DNA of 64,000 bases, from contig NZ_WUBR01000001.1 in the NCBI RefSeq assembly GCF_009807005.1, forward strand, positions 372,001 to 436,000, in the 5' to 3' direction. A program made the translations under genes and the position numbers. The notes beneath the pieces were generated by a model, which did not search any database, was not told the DNA's origin, and saw nothing but the letters and a program-made list of their open reading frames with translations. How positions within the stretch are numbered: position 1 is the stretch's first letter; the number at the start of each line of letters is the position of its first letter. This document shows, in pieces, positions 45,254-55,743 of this stretch. This stretch comes from Aurantiacibacter rhizosphaerae (GTDB lineage: Bacteria > Pseudomonadota > Alphaproteobacteria > Sphingomonadales > Sphingomonadaceae).

Positions 45254-45604
45254 ATGCGTAAATCCATTCTTCCTGCCGTTCTGACCTGCACCCTTTTGCT
45301 GTGCGGTTGCGCTGCGTCCCCCGGTTATGGCGGCAACCCGCTGGGCGGCTTGCTGGGCGGCATCCTTGGCACCAATGATCCGGGCGATCGCGAACTCAGC
45401 CAGTTTGAGCGTGCCGCCGTGAGCGCTTGCGGGCGCGAGGCGGATGACAATTCGCGTGACCGTGTGCGTGTGACGCGCGTGGATCAGATCACCCGCGATA
45501 CGGTGCGCGTGGATGGCAATCTTGAAACGCGTGACACCAGGCGGGACAATTTCACCTGCACATTCCGCAGCGATGGCCGGATCGTGGACTTCCGCATTTT
45601 CTGA
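45254..45604 (+). CDS. Small lipoprotein, hypothetical
   Basis: 116 residues with a lipoprotein signal (lipobox LLLCGCAAS), a Gly-rich linker (GGNPLGGLLGGILG) and a small domain with two Cys (VSACGREADD; NFTCTFRSDG), which probably form a disulfide in the periplasm. No family recognised. A near-consensus stress promoter lies upstream, hinting at envelope-stress expression. Confidence 0.75.
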   Translation: MRKSILPAVLTCTLLLCGCAASPGYGGNPLGGLLGGILGTNDPGDRELSQFERAAVSACGREADDNSRDRVRVTRVDQITRDTVRVDGNLETRDTRRDNFTCTFRSDGRIVDFRIF

Positions 45605-45681
45605 TCGATGTTGCGCGCCGCATGGCACTTGCGAGAGCTGGCGTGAATTGACACCGGGCGGGCCTTGGCTACTCCGGTGCG

Positions 45682-45981
45682 ATGTATCTCGTCGTCTTTC
45701 GCAGCCGCAAACGCGCCGATATCGACCGCGCCGCCTATGATGCGCAGGCGCAGGCGATGGAAACGCTGGCGAGGCAGCAGCCGGGCTATCTATCCTTCAA
45801 AAGCTACCTTGCCGATGATGGTGAGACGGTTGCGATCTCCGAATGGAGGGACAAGGGCGCTGCCAAGGCATGGGGCCGGGTGGCCGAGCACAATGTAGCG
45901 CAGGCAGACGGGCGCGCCCGCTGGTACGGCGAATACACGATCTTTGCATGCGAGAACCCGTCGATCCACCGCTTTCCCTGA
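45682..45981 (+). CDS. Antibiotic biosynthesis monooxygenase (ABM) domain protein
   Basis: 99-residue single-domain dimeric alpha-beta barrel protein: MYLVVFRSRKR, then METLARQQPGYLSFKSYL and VAISEWRDKGAAKAWG. Such proteins include small cofactor-less monooxygenases and heme-degrading enzymes, but many are uncharacterised. No informative neighbour. Confidence 0.85.
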   Translation: MYLVVFRSRKRADIDRAAYDAQAQAMETLARQQPGYLSFKSYLADDGETVAISEWRDKGAAKAWGRVAEHNVAQADGRARWYGEYTIFACENPSIHRFP

Positions 45982-46137
45982 ACTGTCCTACACCGTGCCC
46001 ACTGACAAAAGCAGCCGGATGAAACCTGCTAAACAAATTATTCTCACGCCCTTTGAACAGCGGCGCTGACATCCTCGTGTTTTTCGCCCTAGAACAGTGT
46101 TCCAGGTGTTCCACATTAACTGCAAAGGCGCGCAAGC

Positions 46138-46491
46138 ATGACCATCCATCTCTACGGTATTCCCAATTGCGACACGGTGAAGAAGGCGCGCAAATGGATG
46201 GATGCGCAGGGGCATGAATACACCTTCCACGATTACAAGAAAGAAGGCGCGGATGCGCAAAAGCTGGAACGCTGGGCCGATCGATGTGGCTGGGAAATCC
46301 TGCTGAACCGGCGCGGCACCACTTTTCGCAAGCTGGATGATGCGCAGAAGGCGAATATGGACAGGGCGAAAGCCATCGCCCTGATGCGGGAGCACCCCAG
46401 CATTATAAAGCGGCCCGTGCTGGAAACGGACGATGGGGACAGCGTGCTGGTGGGCTTCACCCCCAGCGAATGGGAAAACCTGCTGCGGTGA
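46138..46491 (+). CDS. ArsC/Spx family (YffB-type) protein
   Basis: 117-residue thioredoxin-fold protein. The N-terminal YGIPNCDTVKKARKWMD has the single Cys typical of YffB, and the C-terminal part has SIIKRPVLETDD as in ArsC-like reductases. YffB is glutathione-dependent in vitro with no known physiological substrate. The FUSC gene starts 7 bp downstream, so the two may be cotranscribed. Confidence 0.9.
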   Translation: MTIHLYGIPNCDTVKKARKWMDAQGHEYTFHDYKKEGADAQKLERWADRCGWEILLNRRGTTFRKLDDAQKANMDRAKAIALMREHPSIIKRPVLETDDGDSVLVGFTPSEWENLLR

Positions 46492-46498
46492 TGCGTCC

Positions 46499-47413
46499 AT
46501 GATCGCAGCCTTGCTGAACAACTGGAGAAGCGCGTTTCGCGAAACGCTGGAATCCGCATTGGCGGCGGGCATCGCATGGTGGCTGGGCCTGCTGATTTTC
46601 GGCGGGGAGCACACCCCGCTGTTTGCCGCGGTCACCGCCGTCGTCTGCCTGGCGCCGGGGCTGCCCAGCCATTCAAAACAGGCACTGGGCCTGCTGGTGG
46701 GCGTGATTGCCGGGATTGTGATCGGTGAGTTGGCGCTGGCCGTGGCGGGCGGCGCGCATCCGGTGATACTGGGCGCGGCGGTGTTCCTTTCGATGATGGC
46801 GGCGCTGGCATTTAAGGTGCAGCCAATCGTGGGCATTCAGGCAGGCGTTTCCACGGTAATCGTGCTGGTGGAAGGGCAGGACGTACAAAGCTTTTCGCGG
46901 GTGGTGGACGCTATGATTGGCGGCATCGTGGCGCTGATCTTCAGCCAGGTGCTGCTGACGCCCAACCCCTTAGCCATCATCCGCCGCGAAGGGGGCAAGG
47001 CCATCGAAGCGTTTGAAAACCTGCGCACCGCCCTGGCGAAGCGAGAAGGTGGAGATTGCAGCCGGGAGAAAGTCGATGGCGCCGTGCGCGACATGCAATC
47101 GGCTGTGATGGGTCTGGAAGATAATCTGGAATACGTCAGCCGCGTGGCCACGCGGACCCTGCGCGGTCGCTGGCGCAGGGAAAAGATCGAAACGCGTGTG
47201 GGCCAGTGGCGCACATTCTCTCGCCGCGCGCAGCTTGCCTTGGGAGACAGCGCCCACCGCATCCTTGCCTCTTCCCGGACGGAAAGCACGCAAGGCGGGC
47301 TGGAGGAGGCGGAACACTGGATCGCCGCAGGGCGCGATCTGGTGAAGGGTGAGGACGCGGCATTCAAGGAAATCGCAACACGGGAAAGCGAGAACGCCGA
47401 TGGCGAAGACTGA
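46499..47413 (+). CDS. FUSC family membrane protein (aromatic acid exporter-like)
   Basis: 304 residues: about six membrane helices in the first 160 (ESALAAGIAWWLGLLIFGG; LGLLVGVIAGIVIGELALAV), followed by a soluble helical C-terminal region with charged heptads. This is the FUSC/DUF939 (ArAE-like) arrangement of aromatic acid exporters such as AaeB, but at half the length. The glpQ-like gene begins 14 bp inside it. Confidence 0.8.
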   Translation: MIAALLNNWRSAFRETLESALAAGIAWWLGLLIFGGEHTPLFAAVTAVVCLAPGLPSHSKQALGLLVGVIAGIVIGELALAVAGGAHPVILGAAVFLSMMAALAFKVQPIVGIQAGVSTVIVLVEGQDVQSFSRVVDAMIGGIVALIFSQVLLTPNPLAIIRREGGKAIEAFENLRTALAKREGGDCSREKVDGAVRDMQSAVMGLEDNLEYVSRVATRTLRGRWRREKIETRVGQWRTFSRRAQLALGDSAHRILASSRTESTQGGLEEAEHWIAAGRDLVKGEDAAFKEIATRESENADGED

Positions 47414-48485
47414 TCTGGCGCGCGGGGTATGTTTCGCACTGTTCCTTTCAATAACAACGCTTTGCTGCGCAACATCAGTTGCAGCACAGGAGAGCGAAAT
47501 ACTGGTGATTGCCCATCGCGGCGCAAGCGGGGATCGGCCCGAACACACGCTGGCGGCTTATGAACTGGCGATTGAGCAGGGCGCGGATTTTATCGAGATC
47601 GATTTGGTGCCGACGCAGGATGGCGTGCTGGTGGCGCGGCACGAGAACGAGATTTCGGGCACCACCGATGTGGGCGAGCGCCCCGAATTCGCGGCCCGTC
47701 TCACCACCCGCACGATTGACGGGCAGGAAATGACCGGCTGGTTCACAGAAGATTTCACGCTGGCCGAACTGCGCACTTTGCGGGCAACCGAGCGTTTGCC
47801 GGACATCCGCCCGAAAAACGCCCTGTTCGATGGCCTTTACCAGGTGCCGACGCTGACGGAGATTATCACGCTCGTTCGCGCCAAGGAGGCGGAGACGGGC
47901 CGGGTGATCGGCATTTATCCCGAGATCAAACACCCATCATACTTTGCCAGCATCGGGCACGATGTTGTCGCCCTGCTGGTGGAGCAGTTGCACGCTGCCG
48001 GATATGTGGGCGAAGGCGGCCCGGTGTTTATCCAGAGCTTTGAGGTGGAGCCGCTGAAGCGGTTGAACAGGATGACCGATCTTCCGCTGGTGCAATTGAT
48101 CGAAGCTGACGGCGTGACCGCAGACGATCCATCCCGCAGCTATGACGAAATGGTTTCTCCGTCAGGTCTGGCCGCTATCGCCGAATATGCCGACGGGATC
48201 GGCGCGGCGATACCGCTGCTGCTGAATGAGACTGGCGCTTCCACGGGCGTTTCCAAAAATGCGCATGCCGCCGGACTCGTGGTGCACGGCTGGAGTGCGC
48301 GAAAGGAGAACGCCTTTCTTCCCCAAGTGCTGCGCTCCTCTGACGATGATGCCGAGGCTGGCGATCTGTCAGCGCTGATTGCCATGCTGAAAAGCGCCGG
48401 GGTGGACGGCGTCTTCACCGATGACCCCGCAAAGCTTAGCCCGGCCGATCCGGGTGCGATCAAGCAGGGCGATGCCGCGCCGTGA
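47400..48485 (+). CDS. glpQ: Periplasmic glycerophosphodiester phosphodiesterase
   Basis: 361 residues with a Sec signal peptide (ending TSVAAQES). Hydrolyses glycerophosphodiesters from phospholipid breakdown to glycerol-3-phosphate. Catalytic parts are clear: VIAHRGASGDRPEHTLAAYE with the His-Arg and Glu, EIDLVPTQDGVLVARHE with the second acid pair and His, and GIYPEIKHP. The start overlaps the FUSC gene by 14 bp; the 3' end overlaps the convergent ubiG by 26 bp. Confidence 0.92.
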   Translation: MAKTDLARGVCFALFLSITTLCCATSVAAQESEILVIAHRGASGDRPEHTLAAYELAIEQGADFIEIDLVPTQDGVLVARHENEISGTTDVGERPEFAARLTTRTIDGQEMTGWFTEDFTLAELRTLRATERLPDIRPKNALFDGLYQVPTLTEIITLVRAKEAETGRVIGIYPEIKHPSYFASIGHDVVALLVEQLHAAGYVGEGGPVFIQSFEVEPLKRLNRMTDLPLVQLIEADGVTADDPSRSYDEMVSPSGLAAIAEYADGIGAAIPLLLNETGASTGVSKNAHAAGLVVHGWSARKENAFLPQVLRSSDDDAEAGDLSALIAMLKSAGVDGVFTDDPAKLSPADPGAIKQGDAAP

Positions 48486-49215
48486 CGATGTAATTCAGGC
48501 TCATGTCGTCCGACAGATGCAGCCCCTTGCCTACGGAAAAGGCGATGCCTTTGGGTTCGCCCATCGAAAGCCCCGCGTCCTCCAGCAGAGTTTCCAGTTC
48601 CTCCGGCGTGACAAAGTCTTCCCAGTGATGCGTACCCTTCGGCACCGCGCCCACAGCCTCGGCCGCGCCGATCAGAAGCGTGCGGCTTTTCAGCGTGCGG
48701 TTGGGGGTGGAAAGCACCATCAGGCCTTCGGGCGCCAGATGCGCGGCGAGCTGCACGATGAAGGCCTGCTTGTCCTCCACATGCTCGATCACTTCCATGC
48801 TGGTGACAAGATCGAAATGGCCGAGACCGGCAGAGCCGAGTTCGCCGGGGATATAGCGGATATCCAGCCCCGCACCGTCCGCATGAGCAGCGGCGGCCTG
48901 CGTGTTCTCGGGCGAGGCGTCGACTCCGGTGACTTCGCCGCCAAGGCGCGCCAGTGGTTCGCACAGCAGGCCCGCGCCGCAGCCGACATCCAGCGCGCGC
49001 TTTTCCGCCAGCGGTTTCGCCCCCTCGATATCGCCGCCCCAGTGCATGTCTATCGCATCCCGGATAAAGCCCAGGCGCACGGGGTTCAGCTTGTGCAGCA
49101 TGGCGGAACTGCCCTTGGGATCCCACCATTCGGCGGCCAGCGCGCCGAAGTGCGCGGCCTCCTCCGGACGGATGGTTGCAGGACTGGTTGCAGATGTGAC
49201 AGTTGCGTCTGGCAT
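48460..49215 (-). CDS. ubiG: Ubiquinone biosynthesis O-methyltransferase
   Basis: 251 residues. SAM-dependent O-methylations in ubiquinone biosynthesis. Marks are the N-terminal AAEWWDPKGSSAMLHKLNPVR, motif I ALDVGCGAGLLCEPLARLG and the post-I IRYIPGELG plus SMEVIEHVEDK. It overlaps the glpQ-like gene at the 3' end and is divergent from lysC (58 bp between starts). Confidence 0.95.
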   Translation of the reverse strand: MPDATVTSATSPATIRPEEAAHFGALAAEWWDPKGSSAMLHKLNPVRLGFIRDAIDMHWGGDIEGAKPLAEKRALDVGCGAGLLCEPLARLGGEVTGVDASPENTQAAAAHADGAGLDIRYIPGELGSAGLGHFDLVTSMEVIEHVEDKQAFIVQLAAHLAPEGLMVLSTPNRTLKSRTLLIGAAEAVGAVPKGTHHWEDFVTPEELETLLEDAGLSMGEPKGIAFSVGKGLHLSDDMSLNYIVTARHRPA

Positions 49216-49273
49216 GCATGCTCCCTAACAGCGCGCGAGGGTTTCAACCAGACTAACGCATGAGGCACTAAAC

Positions 49274-50596
49274 TTGGCCCGGATCGTGATGAAATTTGGC
49301 GGTACGTCGGTCGCAGGGACCGAACGCATACGCCGCGTTGCCAATATCGTGCGCGCTCAGGCCGCTGGCGGTAACGAGGTTGCCGTGGTGGTGAGCGCAA
49401 TGGCGGGCGAGACGGATCGCCTCGTCAACTTCTGCCGCGAGGCGAATCCGCTGTATGACCCTGCGGAATATGACGTGGTGGTATCCAGCGGCGAACAGGT
49501 AACCGCAGGCCTGCTGGCACTCACCCTGCAGGCGATGGGCTGCAAGGCGCGCAGCTGGCTGGGCTGGCAATTGCCGGTGAAGACATTCTCCGCCCATGCC
49601 AACGCCCGTGTGGGTGAAATCCATGCGGAGCGGCTGGGCGATTCGATGGCATCGGGCGAGATCGCCGTGATCCCCGGTTTCCAGGGCGTTTCCGATCTGG
49701 AGCGTATCACCACCATGGGCCGCGGCGGGTCCGACACCTCTGCCGTGGCCATTGCGGCCGCCGTGGGTGCCGATCGCTGCGATATCTACACCGATGTGGA
49801 CGGCGTCTACACCACGGACCCGCGCATCGTAGCGCGTGCGCGCAAGATCAAATATGTCTCCTACGAGGAGATGCTGGAGCTGGCTTCCGTCGGCGCGAAG
49901 GTGCTGCAGACGCGTTCTGTCAGCCTGGCCATGAAGCATAACGTGCCCGTGCAGGTCCTGTCCTCCTTCGTGGATGAAGGATCGCCTCCTGCCGATACGC
50001 TGCCCGGCACGATGATAGTTTCCGAAGCAGAGATGCAGAAAATTCTCGAGGATACGAATATGGAACGCCAGTCCGTAACGGGCATCGCCCATGACAAGAA
50101 CGAAGCCCGCGTCGTGCTGACCCGCGTGCCGGACAAGCCGGGCGCCGTGGCCGATATCTTCACCCCGCTGGGCGAAGCGGGCATCAATGTGGATATGATC
50201 ATCCAGAACGTGGGCCGCGACAAGGGCGAGACCGACGTGACCTTCACCGTGCCCCAGGCCGAACTGGCGCGCGCGCAGGCCCTGCTGGAAGACAAGCAGG
50301 AAGCTCTTGGCTTCAACCGCATCATCACCGATGTGCGGGTGGCGAAAATCTCCGTCGTGGGCATGGGCATGAAAAGCCACACGGGCGTTGCTGCCACCAT
50401 GTTCAAATCGCTGGCCGATCGCGGCATCAACGTGCAGGCCATCTCCACCTCGGAAATCAAGGTCTCGGTCCTGATCGACGAGGATGAGACCGAGCTGGCC
50501 GTGCGCGTTCTGCACACCGCCTATGGACTGGATAGCCCGGACGATGTCGTATCCGGCGACGACGGCCCTGATGACATCGGGAAGTCTTCCGCCTAA
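49274..50596 (+). CDS. lysC: Aspartate kinase
   Basis: 440 residues. First step of the aspartate family pathway (Lys, Thr, Met). Catalytic domain opens IVMKFGGTSVAG; the Asp-binding region has GRGGSDTSAVAIAAA and the ATP part YTDVDGVYTTDPRIV. Two C-terminal ACT-like regulatory parts follow (DKPGAVADIFTPLGEAGINVD; GVAATMFKSLADRGINVQA), indicating allosteric control. The start is TTG. The nitronate monooxygenase gene follows after 10 bp. Confidence 0.95.
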   Translation: MARIVMKFGGTSVAGTERIRRVANIVRAQAAGGNEVAVVVSAMAGETDRLVNFCREANPLYDPAEYDVVVSSGEQVTAGLLALTLQAMGCKARSWLGWQLPVKTFSAHANARVGEIHAERLGDSMASGEIAVIPGFQGVSDLERITTMGRGGSDTSAVAIAAAVGADRCDIYTDVDGVYTTDPRIVARARKIKYVSYEEMLELASVGAKVLQTRSVSLAMKHNVPVQVLSSFVDEGSPPADTLPGTMIVSEAEMQKILEDTNMERQSVTGIAHDKNEARVVLTRVPDKPGAVADIFTPLGEAGINVDMIIQNVGRDKGETDVTFTVPQAELARAQALLEDKQEALGFNRIITDVRVAKISVVGMGMKSHTGVAATMFKSLADRGINVQAISTSEIKVSVLIDEDETELAVRVLHTAYGLDSPDDVVSGDDGPDDIGKSSA

Positions 50597-50606
50597 GGGC
50601 AGGCGC

Positions 50607-51626
50607 ATGACAAGCTATTCCAGAACGTCTGCGCTGATGGCGCGCGGCAATGAATTCCTCGGCTCTCAGCACGCCATCATGTGCGGCGCGATGAGCTGGG
50701 TGTCGGAACGCAAGCTGGTGTCCGCCATCAGCAATGCGGGCGGTTTCGGCGTGATTGCCTGCGGGGCGATGACGCCCGAACTGCTGGATGCCGAAATCGC
50801 CGCGACCAAGGCGCTGACGGACAAGCCCTTCGGCGTGAACCTGATCACCATGCACCCGGACCTGTTCGACCTGATCGATGTGTGCGCAAAGCACGAGGTT
50901 ACGCATGTGGTGCTGGCAGGCGGCCTGCCGCCCAAGGGCAGTGTGGATGCGATCAAGCAGAAGGGTGCCAAGCTCATCTGCTTTGCCCCGATGCTGGCTC
51001 TGGGCAAGAAGCTGCTGCGTTCAGGCGCAGATGCGCTGGTGATAGAGGGGATGGAAGCAGGCGGCCACATCGGCCCTGTGTCCACCAGCGTACTGGCGCA
51101 GGAAATCCTGCCCGAACTCGCGGCCGAGAACATCGTGTTCGTAGCCGGCGGCATCGGCAAGGGTGACATGATTGCCGGCTATCTGGAAATGGGCGCAGCG
51201 GGCGTGCAGCTGGGCACCCGCTTTGCCTGCGCTACGGAGAGCATTGCCCATCCCGATTTCAAGAAAGCCTTCTTCCGCGCCAGTGCCCGCGATGCCGTGG
51301 CATCGGTGCAGGTTGATGCGCGCCTGCCGGTGATCCCCGTGCGCGCCCTGAAGAACAAGGGCACGGAGGAATTCACCGCCAAGCAGCGCGAAGTCGCCTC
51401 CGTGCTGGACCGCGAGGAAATCGCGATGGCCGAAGCGCAATTGCAGATCGAGCACTATTGGGCAGGCGCATTGCGCCGCGCGGTGATCGATGGCGACGTT
51501 GAAAACGGCTCGCTGATGGCAGGCCAGTCTGTCGGCATGGTAAAAGCGGAAGAGCCTGTGGCAGAGATCATCGCGCAACTGATGCAGGAAAGCGAAGCTG
51601 CGCTGACACGGCGCAACCGCCTCTGA
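50607..51626 (+). CDS. Nitronate monooxygenase
   Basis: 339 residues, FMN TIM-barrel enzyme of the 2-nitropropane dioxygenase family, detoxifying propionate-3-nitronate. FMN-binding and catalytic parts are visible: AIMCGAMSWVSERKLVSAIS, then GVIACGAMTPELL, ADALVIEGMEAGGHIGP and FVAGGIGKGDMIAGYLEMG. Cotranscribed with lysC by proximity, with no metabolic link known. Confidence 0.92.
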   Translation: MTSYSRTSALMARGNEFLGSQHAIMCGAMSWVSERKLVSAISNAGGFGVIACGAMTPELLDAEIAATKALTDKPFGVNLITMHPDLFDLIDVCAKHEVTHVVLAGGLPPKGSVDAIKQKGAKLICFAPMLALGKKLLRSGADALVIEGMEAGGHIGPVSTSVLAQEILPELAAENIVFVAGGIGKGDMIAGYLEMGAAGVQLGTRFACATESIAHPDFKKAFFRASARDAVASVQVDARLPVIPVRALKNKGTEEFTAKQREVASVLDREEIAMAEAQLQIEHYWAGALRRAVIDGDVENGSLMAGQSVGMVKAEEPVAEIIAQLMQESEAALTRRNRL

Positions 51627-51657
51627 AGCCACGGCGGCGCGTAACGCTGCCTTCAGG

Positions 51658-52338
51658 TCAGCCCGCCAGACCCAGCAGCACCTTCACAGTCGTATCGGGA
51701 TCGTTCTGCATCACGAAATGGTCCGTTGCCGTCTCATGATACTCCCAACCCAAAGACCGCGCCTTCTCCGCAAAATCGATGAAGGGCGTGGGCTGGTATC
51801 CGGTGGCGAAGATATAGCATTTCTTCGGGATCGACTGTTCCTCGCCAGAAAAGGGAATGGCTTCCAGCAGTGTGAGCAAGGGATGGAAGCCCACCTTGCC
51901 GGGAACATGGGTGAAATCGATTGAGCCGATCGGCGTCACATAGCCGGGCTGGTGGCGCTGCGTATCGACATACCAGTTATGCTCGAAATCGCCGGTAATG
52001 TCCCACAGCGACTGGTCGCTCTCGGGCATGAACGCATCGACATAGCAGATCGCCTCTATCTGCCGGGCAAGGCGGCTGGCGACGGCGGAGATCACCATGC
52101 CGCCATAGGAATGGCCAGCAAGGATGAATGTCTCCAGCCCCGCTTCGGCAATCTGGCGGCACACATCGTCCACATGATCGGTGAGGGTGATGCCGGGATG
52201 CAGTTCGTCCTGCCGGGTGCCAAGGCCGGGCAGGGTGCAATTGAGCGCGCGGTGCCCCTCTGCCTCCAGCCGGGCGGGTACATCGCCCCAGGTGTGGCTG
52301 CCGCCCCAGGCGCCGTGAACGAGGACGTATTTGGCCAT
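51658..52338 (-). CDS. Alpha/beta hydrolase
   Basis: 226 residues. Serine hydrolase with the oxyanion motif VLVHGAWGGSHTW, the nucleophile elbow AGHSYGGMV and a C-terminal catalytic His in ETATDHFVMQ. It resembles the salicylate-esterase/hydroxynitrile-lyase type subfamily. Substrate unknown. It lies downstream of the ligM-like gene but is separated by a terminator. Confidence 0.88.
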   Translation of the reverse strand: MAKYVLVHGAWGGSHTWGDVPARLEAEGHRALNCTLPGLGTRQDELHPGITLTDHVDDVCRQIAEAGLETFILAGHSYGGMVISAVASRLARQIEAICYVDAFMPESDQSLWDITGDFEHNWYVDTQRHQPGYVTPIGSIDFTHVPGKVGFHPLLTLLEAIPFSGEEQSIPKKCYIFATGYQPTPFIDFAEKARSLGWEYHETATDHFVMQNDPDTTVKVLLGLAG

Positions 52339-52362
52339 GCTTGTTTCTCCCGGACATGAAAA

Positions 52363-52391
52363 GGCCCGCGCATCGTGGTGATGCGCGGGCC
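52363..52391 (-). terminator. Rho-independent terminator after the ligM-like gene
   Basis: A 12-bp perfect GC stem, GGCCCGCGCATC (52363-52374) with GATGCGCGGGCC (52380-52391), five-base loop. Read on the minus strand it is followed by TTTTCATG, so it terminates transcription from the ligM-like gene. Confidence 0.88.
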
Positions 52392-52414
52392 GTTTCTCAA
52401 GTGGTTTGCAGGTC

Positions 52415-53860
<1,446 letters not shown>

Positions 53861-53864
53861 TCAC

Positions 53865-53892
53865 GTATGCGAAATTAGTATGTGTTGCATAC
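53865..53892. promoter_or_regulatory. Palindromic operator candidate in the ligM/VOC divergent region
   Basis: GTATG (53878-53882), five bases, CATAC (53888-53892) form an inverted repeat; another GTATG occurs at 53865-53869. Spaced half-sites with GTATG/CATAC resemble operators of GntR-family repressors such as VanR. The regulator gene is not in the window. Confidence 0.5.
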
Positions 53893-53947
53893 AATATTCG
53901 GCTACAGGTGCAAGGCGAAACCGCAGCGAAAAGGCAGGAGGTGCATC

Positions 53948-54349
53948 ATGCAGGTGGAAGCGCTTGATCATATCAACATCATTACCGGCGATCTGGACGG
54001 AACTGCGCGCTTCTATGAAAGCCTGCTGGGGCTGGAGCGCCGCGATGCACCGCCGCCGCTGACACCGCAGACCGCGCAATGGATGTTCGATGCGCAGGGC
54101 CGCGCCATCATTCATATCAATTCGCTGGATTGTGCGCGCACATATGATCGCGACATCACGCCGGGCGATCTGACGGGCGCACTACATCACGTGGCGCTGC
54201 GGCTGAGCGGTTATGACGAGATGAAGGCGCGGCTCGATGCGCGCGGCGCTGATTATCAGGAGAATGTGGTCGAGGCGATCGGCCTGCGCCAGATCTTCAC
54301 CGCAGACCCGAACAACGTGCTGCTGGAGCTGAACTTCTTCGGCGAATAG
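53948..54349 (+). CDS. VOC (glyoxalase/dioxygenase superfamily) protein
   Basis: 133-residue single-domain vicinal-oxygen-chelate protein. Metal-site pattern is visible: VEALDHINIITGDLDGTARF (first His), GALHHVALRLSG (second His) and FTADPNNVLLELNFF (Glu). Such proteins range from glyoxalase to dioxygenases. A GGAGG Shine-Dalgarno precedes the ATG. Its divergent arrangement with the ligM-like gene suggests a role in the same aromatic pathway. Confidence 0.85.
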   Translation: MQVEALDHINIITGDLDGTARFYESLLGLERRDAPPPLTPQTAQWMFDAQGRAIIHINSLDCARTYDRDITPGDLTGALHHVALRLSGYDEMKARLDARGADYQENVVEAIGLRQIFTADPNNVLLELNFFGE

Positions 54350-54422
54350 CAAAAGCCTTCGCCGCACCTGCCACGATCCTCCGGTTCGGGTGGACCATGA
54401 CAGGTGCGATACGGCGCAGAAA

Positions 54423-55193
54423 CTATGCTATTTCAAGCAGCACATGCTCTTGCGAGGTAGCCTTGGCCCTGCCGATCGAAGACCCGAAGGCAAAGGCAGA
54501 GCCCTGCTTCTGCGGTTCAAGATCGACATGCGGATCAACGCCATTGCCGACAGCCCAGATCGCGGCCTGCGTGCGGTTCTGCACCGCCAGCTTGCGCAGG
54601 ATCGCCTTGACGTGGACCTTCACGGTCGCCTCGCTGATTTCCAGCCGATATGCGATCACCTTGTTGGGGTAACCCATGATCAGGCACCGCAGCGTTTCGA
54701 TTTCCCTGTCTGACAGGGAGCGAAGGATTTCCGAATCCTCCGTCACCGGCTTGCCGGCCAGTTTACCGAAATCAGGCAGATGCTGCACCAGTGCGCCGGG
54801 CAGAACCTTTTCACCCAAGGCAACCAGACGCAGAGATTCAAGGAACGGCTGGTAATCGATTTCCTTGATGATGTAGCCATCGGCGCCTGCGCTGAACACG
54901 CTCACCATGGTTTCGAAATCAAAGGCATCGGCCAGCAGCACGATCCGTAACTTGGGCTCCTGCGCACGAAGCGCACGAATATCGCCCTCGATATCGTTCG
55001 TCGCACTAATGTCCAGCAGCAGCAGTTCGCTCTCGAAACCTGCCGGATCGTCGAATGGAGCTTCCAGCAGGGCATCACAACTTGGAAAGGTATTCTCCAG
55101 CGAAAACCCTTCGTCATTGAGAATACGTTTGAGTCCCTCTTGCGACAGCGAATTCACACATACAAGTGACGTGCGTATAGTTTGGGCAATCAT
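54423..55193 (-). CDS. LuxR-type response regulator
   Basis: 256 residues: a receiver domain (LLLLDISATND carrying the Asp position) and a C-terminal LuxR-type helix-turn-helix (SLSDREIETLRCLIMGYPNKV, then LEISEATVKVHVKAILRKL). No histidine kinase is adjacent. The upstream region is AT-rich, as for a promoter. Regulators of this type control PQQ-dependent alcohol dehydrogenases in some bacteria, and one such gene lies 6 kb away, but the link here is not shown. Confidence 0.88.
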   Translation of the reverse strand: MIAQTIRTSLVCVNSLSQEGLKRILNDEGFSLENTFPSCDALLEAPFDDPAGFESELLLLDISATNDIEGDIRALRAQEPKLRIVLLADAFDFETMVSVFSAGADGYIIKEIDYQPFLESLRLVALGEKVLPGALVQHLPDFGKLAGKPVTEDSEILRSLSDREIETLRCLIMGYPNKVIAYRLEISEATVKVHVKAILRKLAVQNRTQAAIWAVGNGVDPHVDLEPQKQGSAFAFGSSIGRAKATSQEHVLLEIA

Positions 55194-55743
55194 AAGATTA
55201 AACCCCCCGTTTTAGTTAAAATATTTCGGACTTGTGGAACTATCTTTTAAACTTGATCAAATTCGCAAAGACATTGTGTCGGAATGCTGCGATCAAGATG
55301 CGCCCTAGGTTCCGTCCAGTAAGAAAACTATACGTAAGAGACACATAGAAGTCGAGTCTTAGACAGTCGGCCCGCTGCCTGAAACGAGGGACGCAATGCG
55401 AGCGTTCAGACCCGTTTGGGAAACGTTAACAAAATTTATCAATGGTTTCTTAGTCACAGTAATTGCTTGAGGAATCGCTGCGCGGGGATACCGACTTTGG
55501 ACCGTATCGCGGTCTTCGGGAAGGCGTCAGGCGTCGGCAGACCGTTCTTTAAATGCGATGAGTTGAGCCTTATTCAGCCCAGCCGAGCGGTTTCGAGGGT
55601 CAGTCGGACTCATCATAAATCAAGACTGCAGACCGGACGGTAACAATTGATACTTCCACGTGCCGCGAATCAGGTACCTGAATTTGCGGAAGAATTTTGC
55701 TGCCTCATGCACATCGGCCTGCTGGGTGTCCCGTTCTGGGCAA
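55194..55743. other. 550-bp intergenic region, AT-rich, no gene seen
   Basis: The first 250 bp are AT-rich and should contain the promoter of the LuxR-type gene. No convincing open reading frame, RNA gene or strong hairpin was seen. Four GANTC sites occur, about twice chance, not clustered. Confidence 0.5.

Noticed and set aside
55416-55643. 75-codon open frame in the LuxR/TauD gap
   Set aside because: No ribosome binding site, no recognisable protein features, low coding character.
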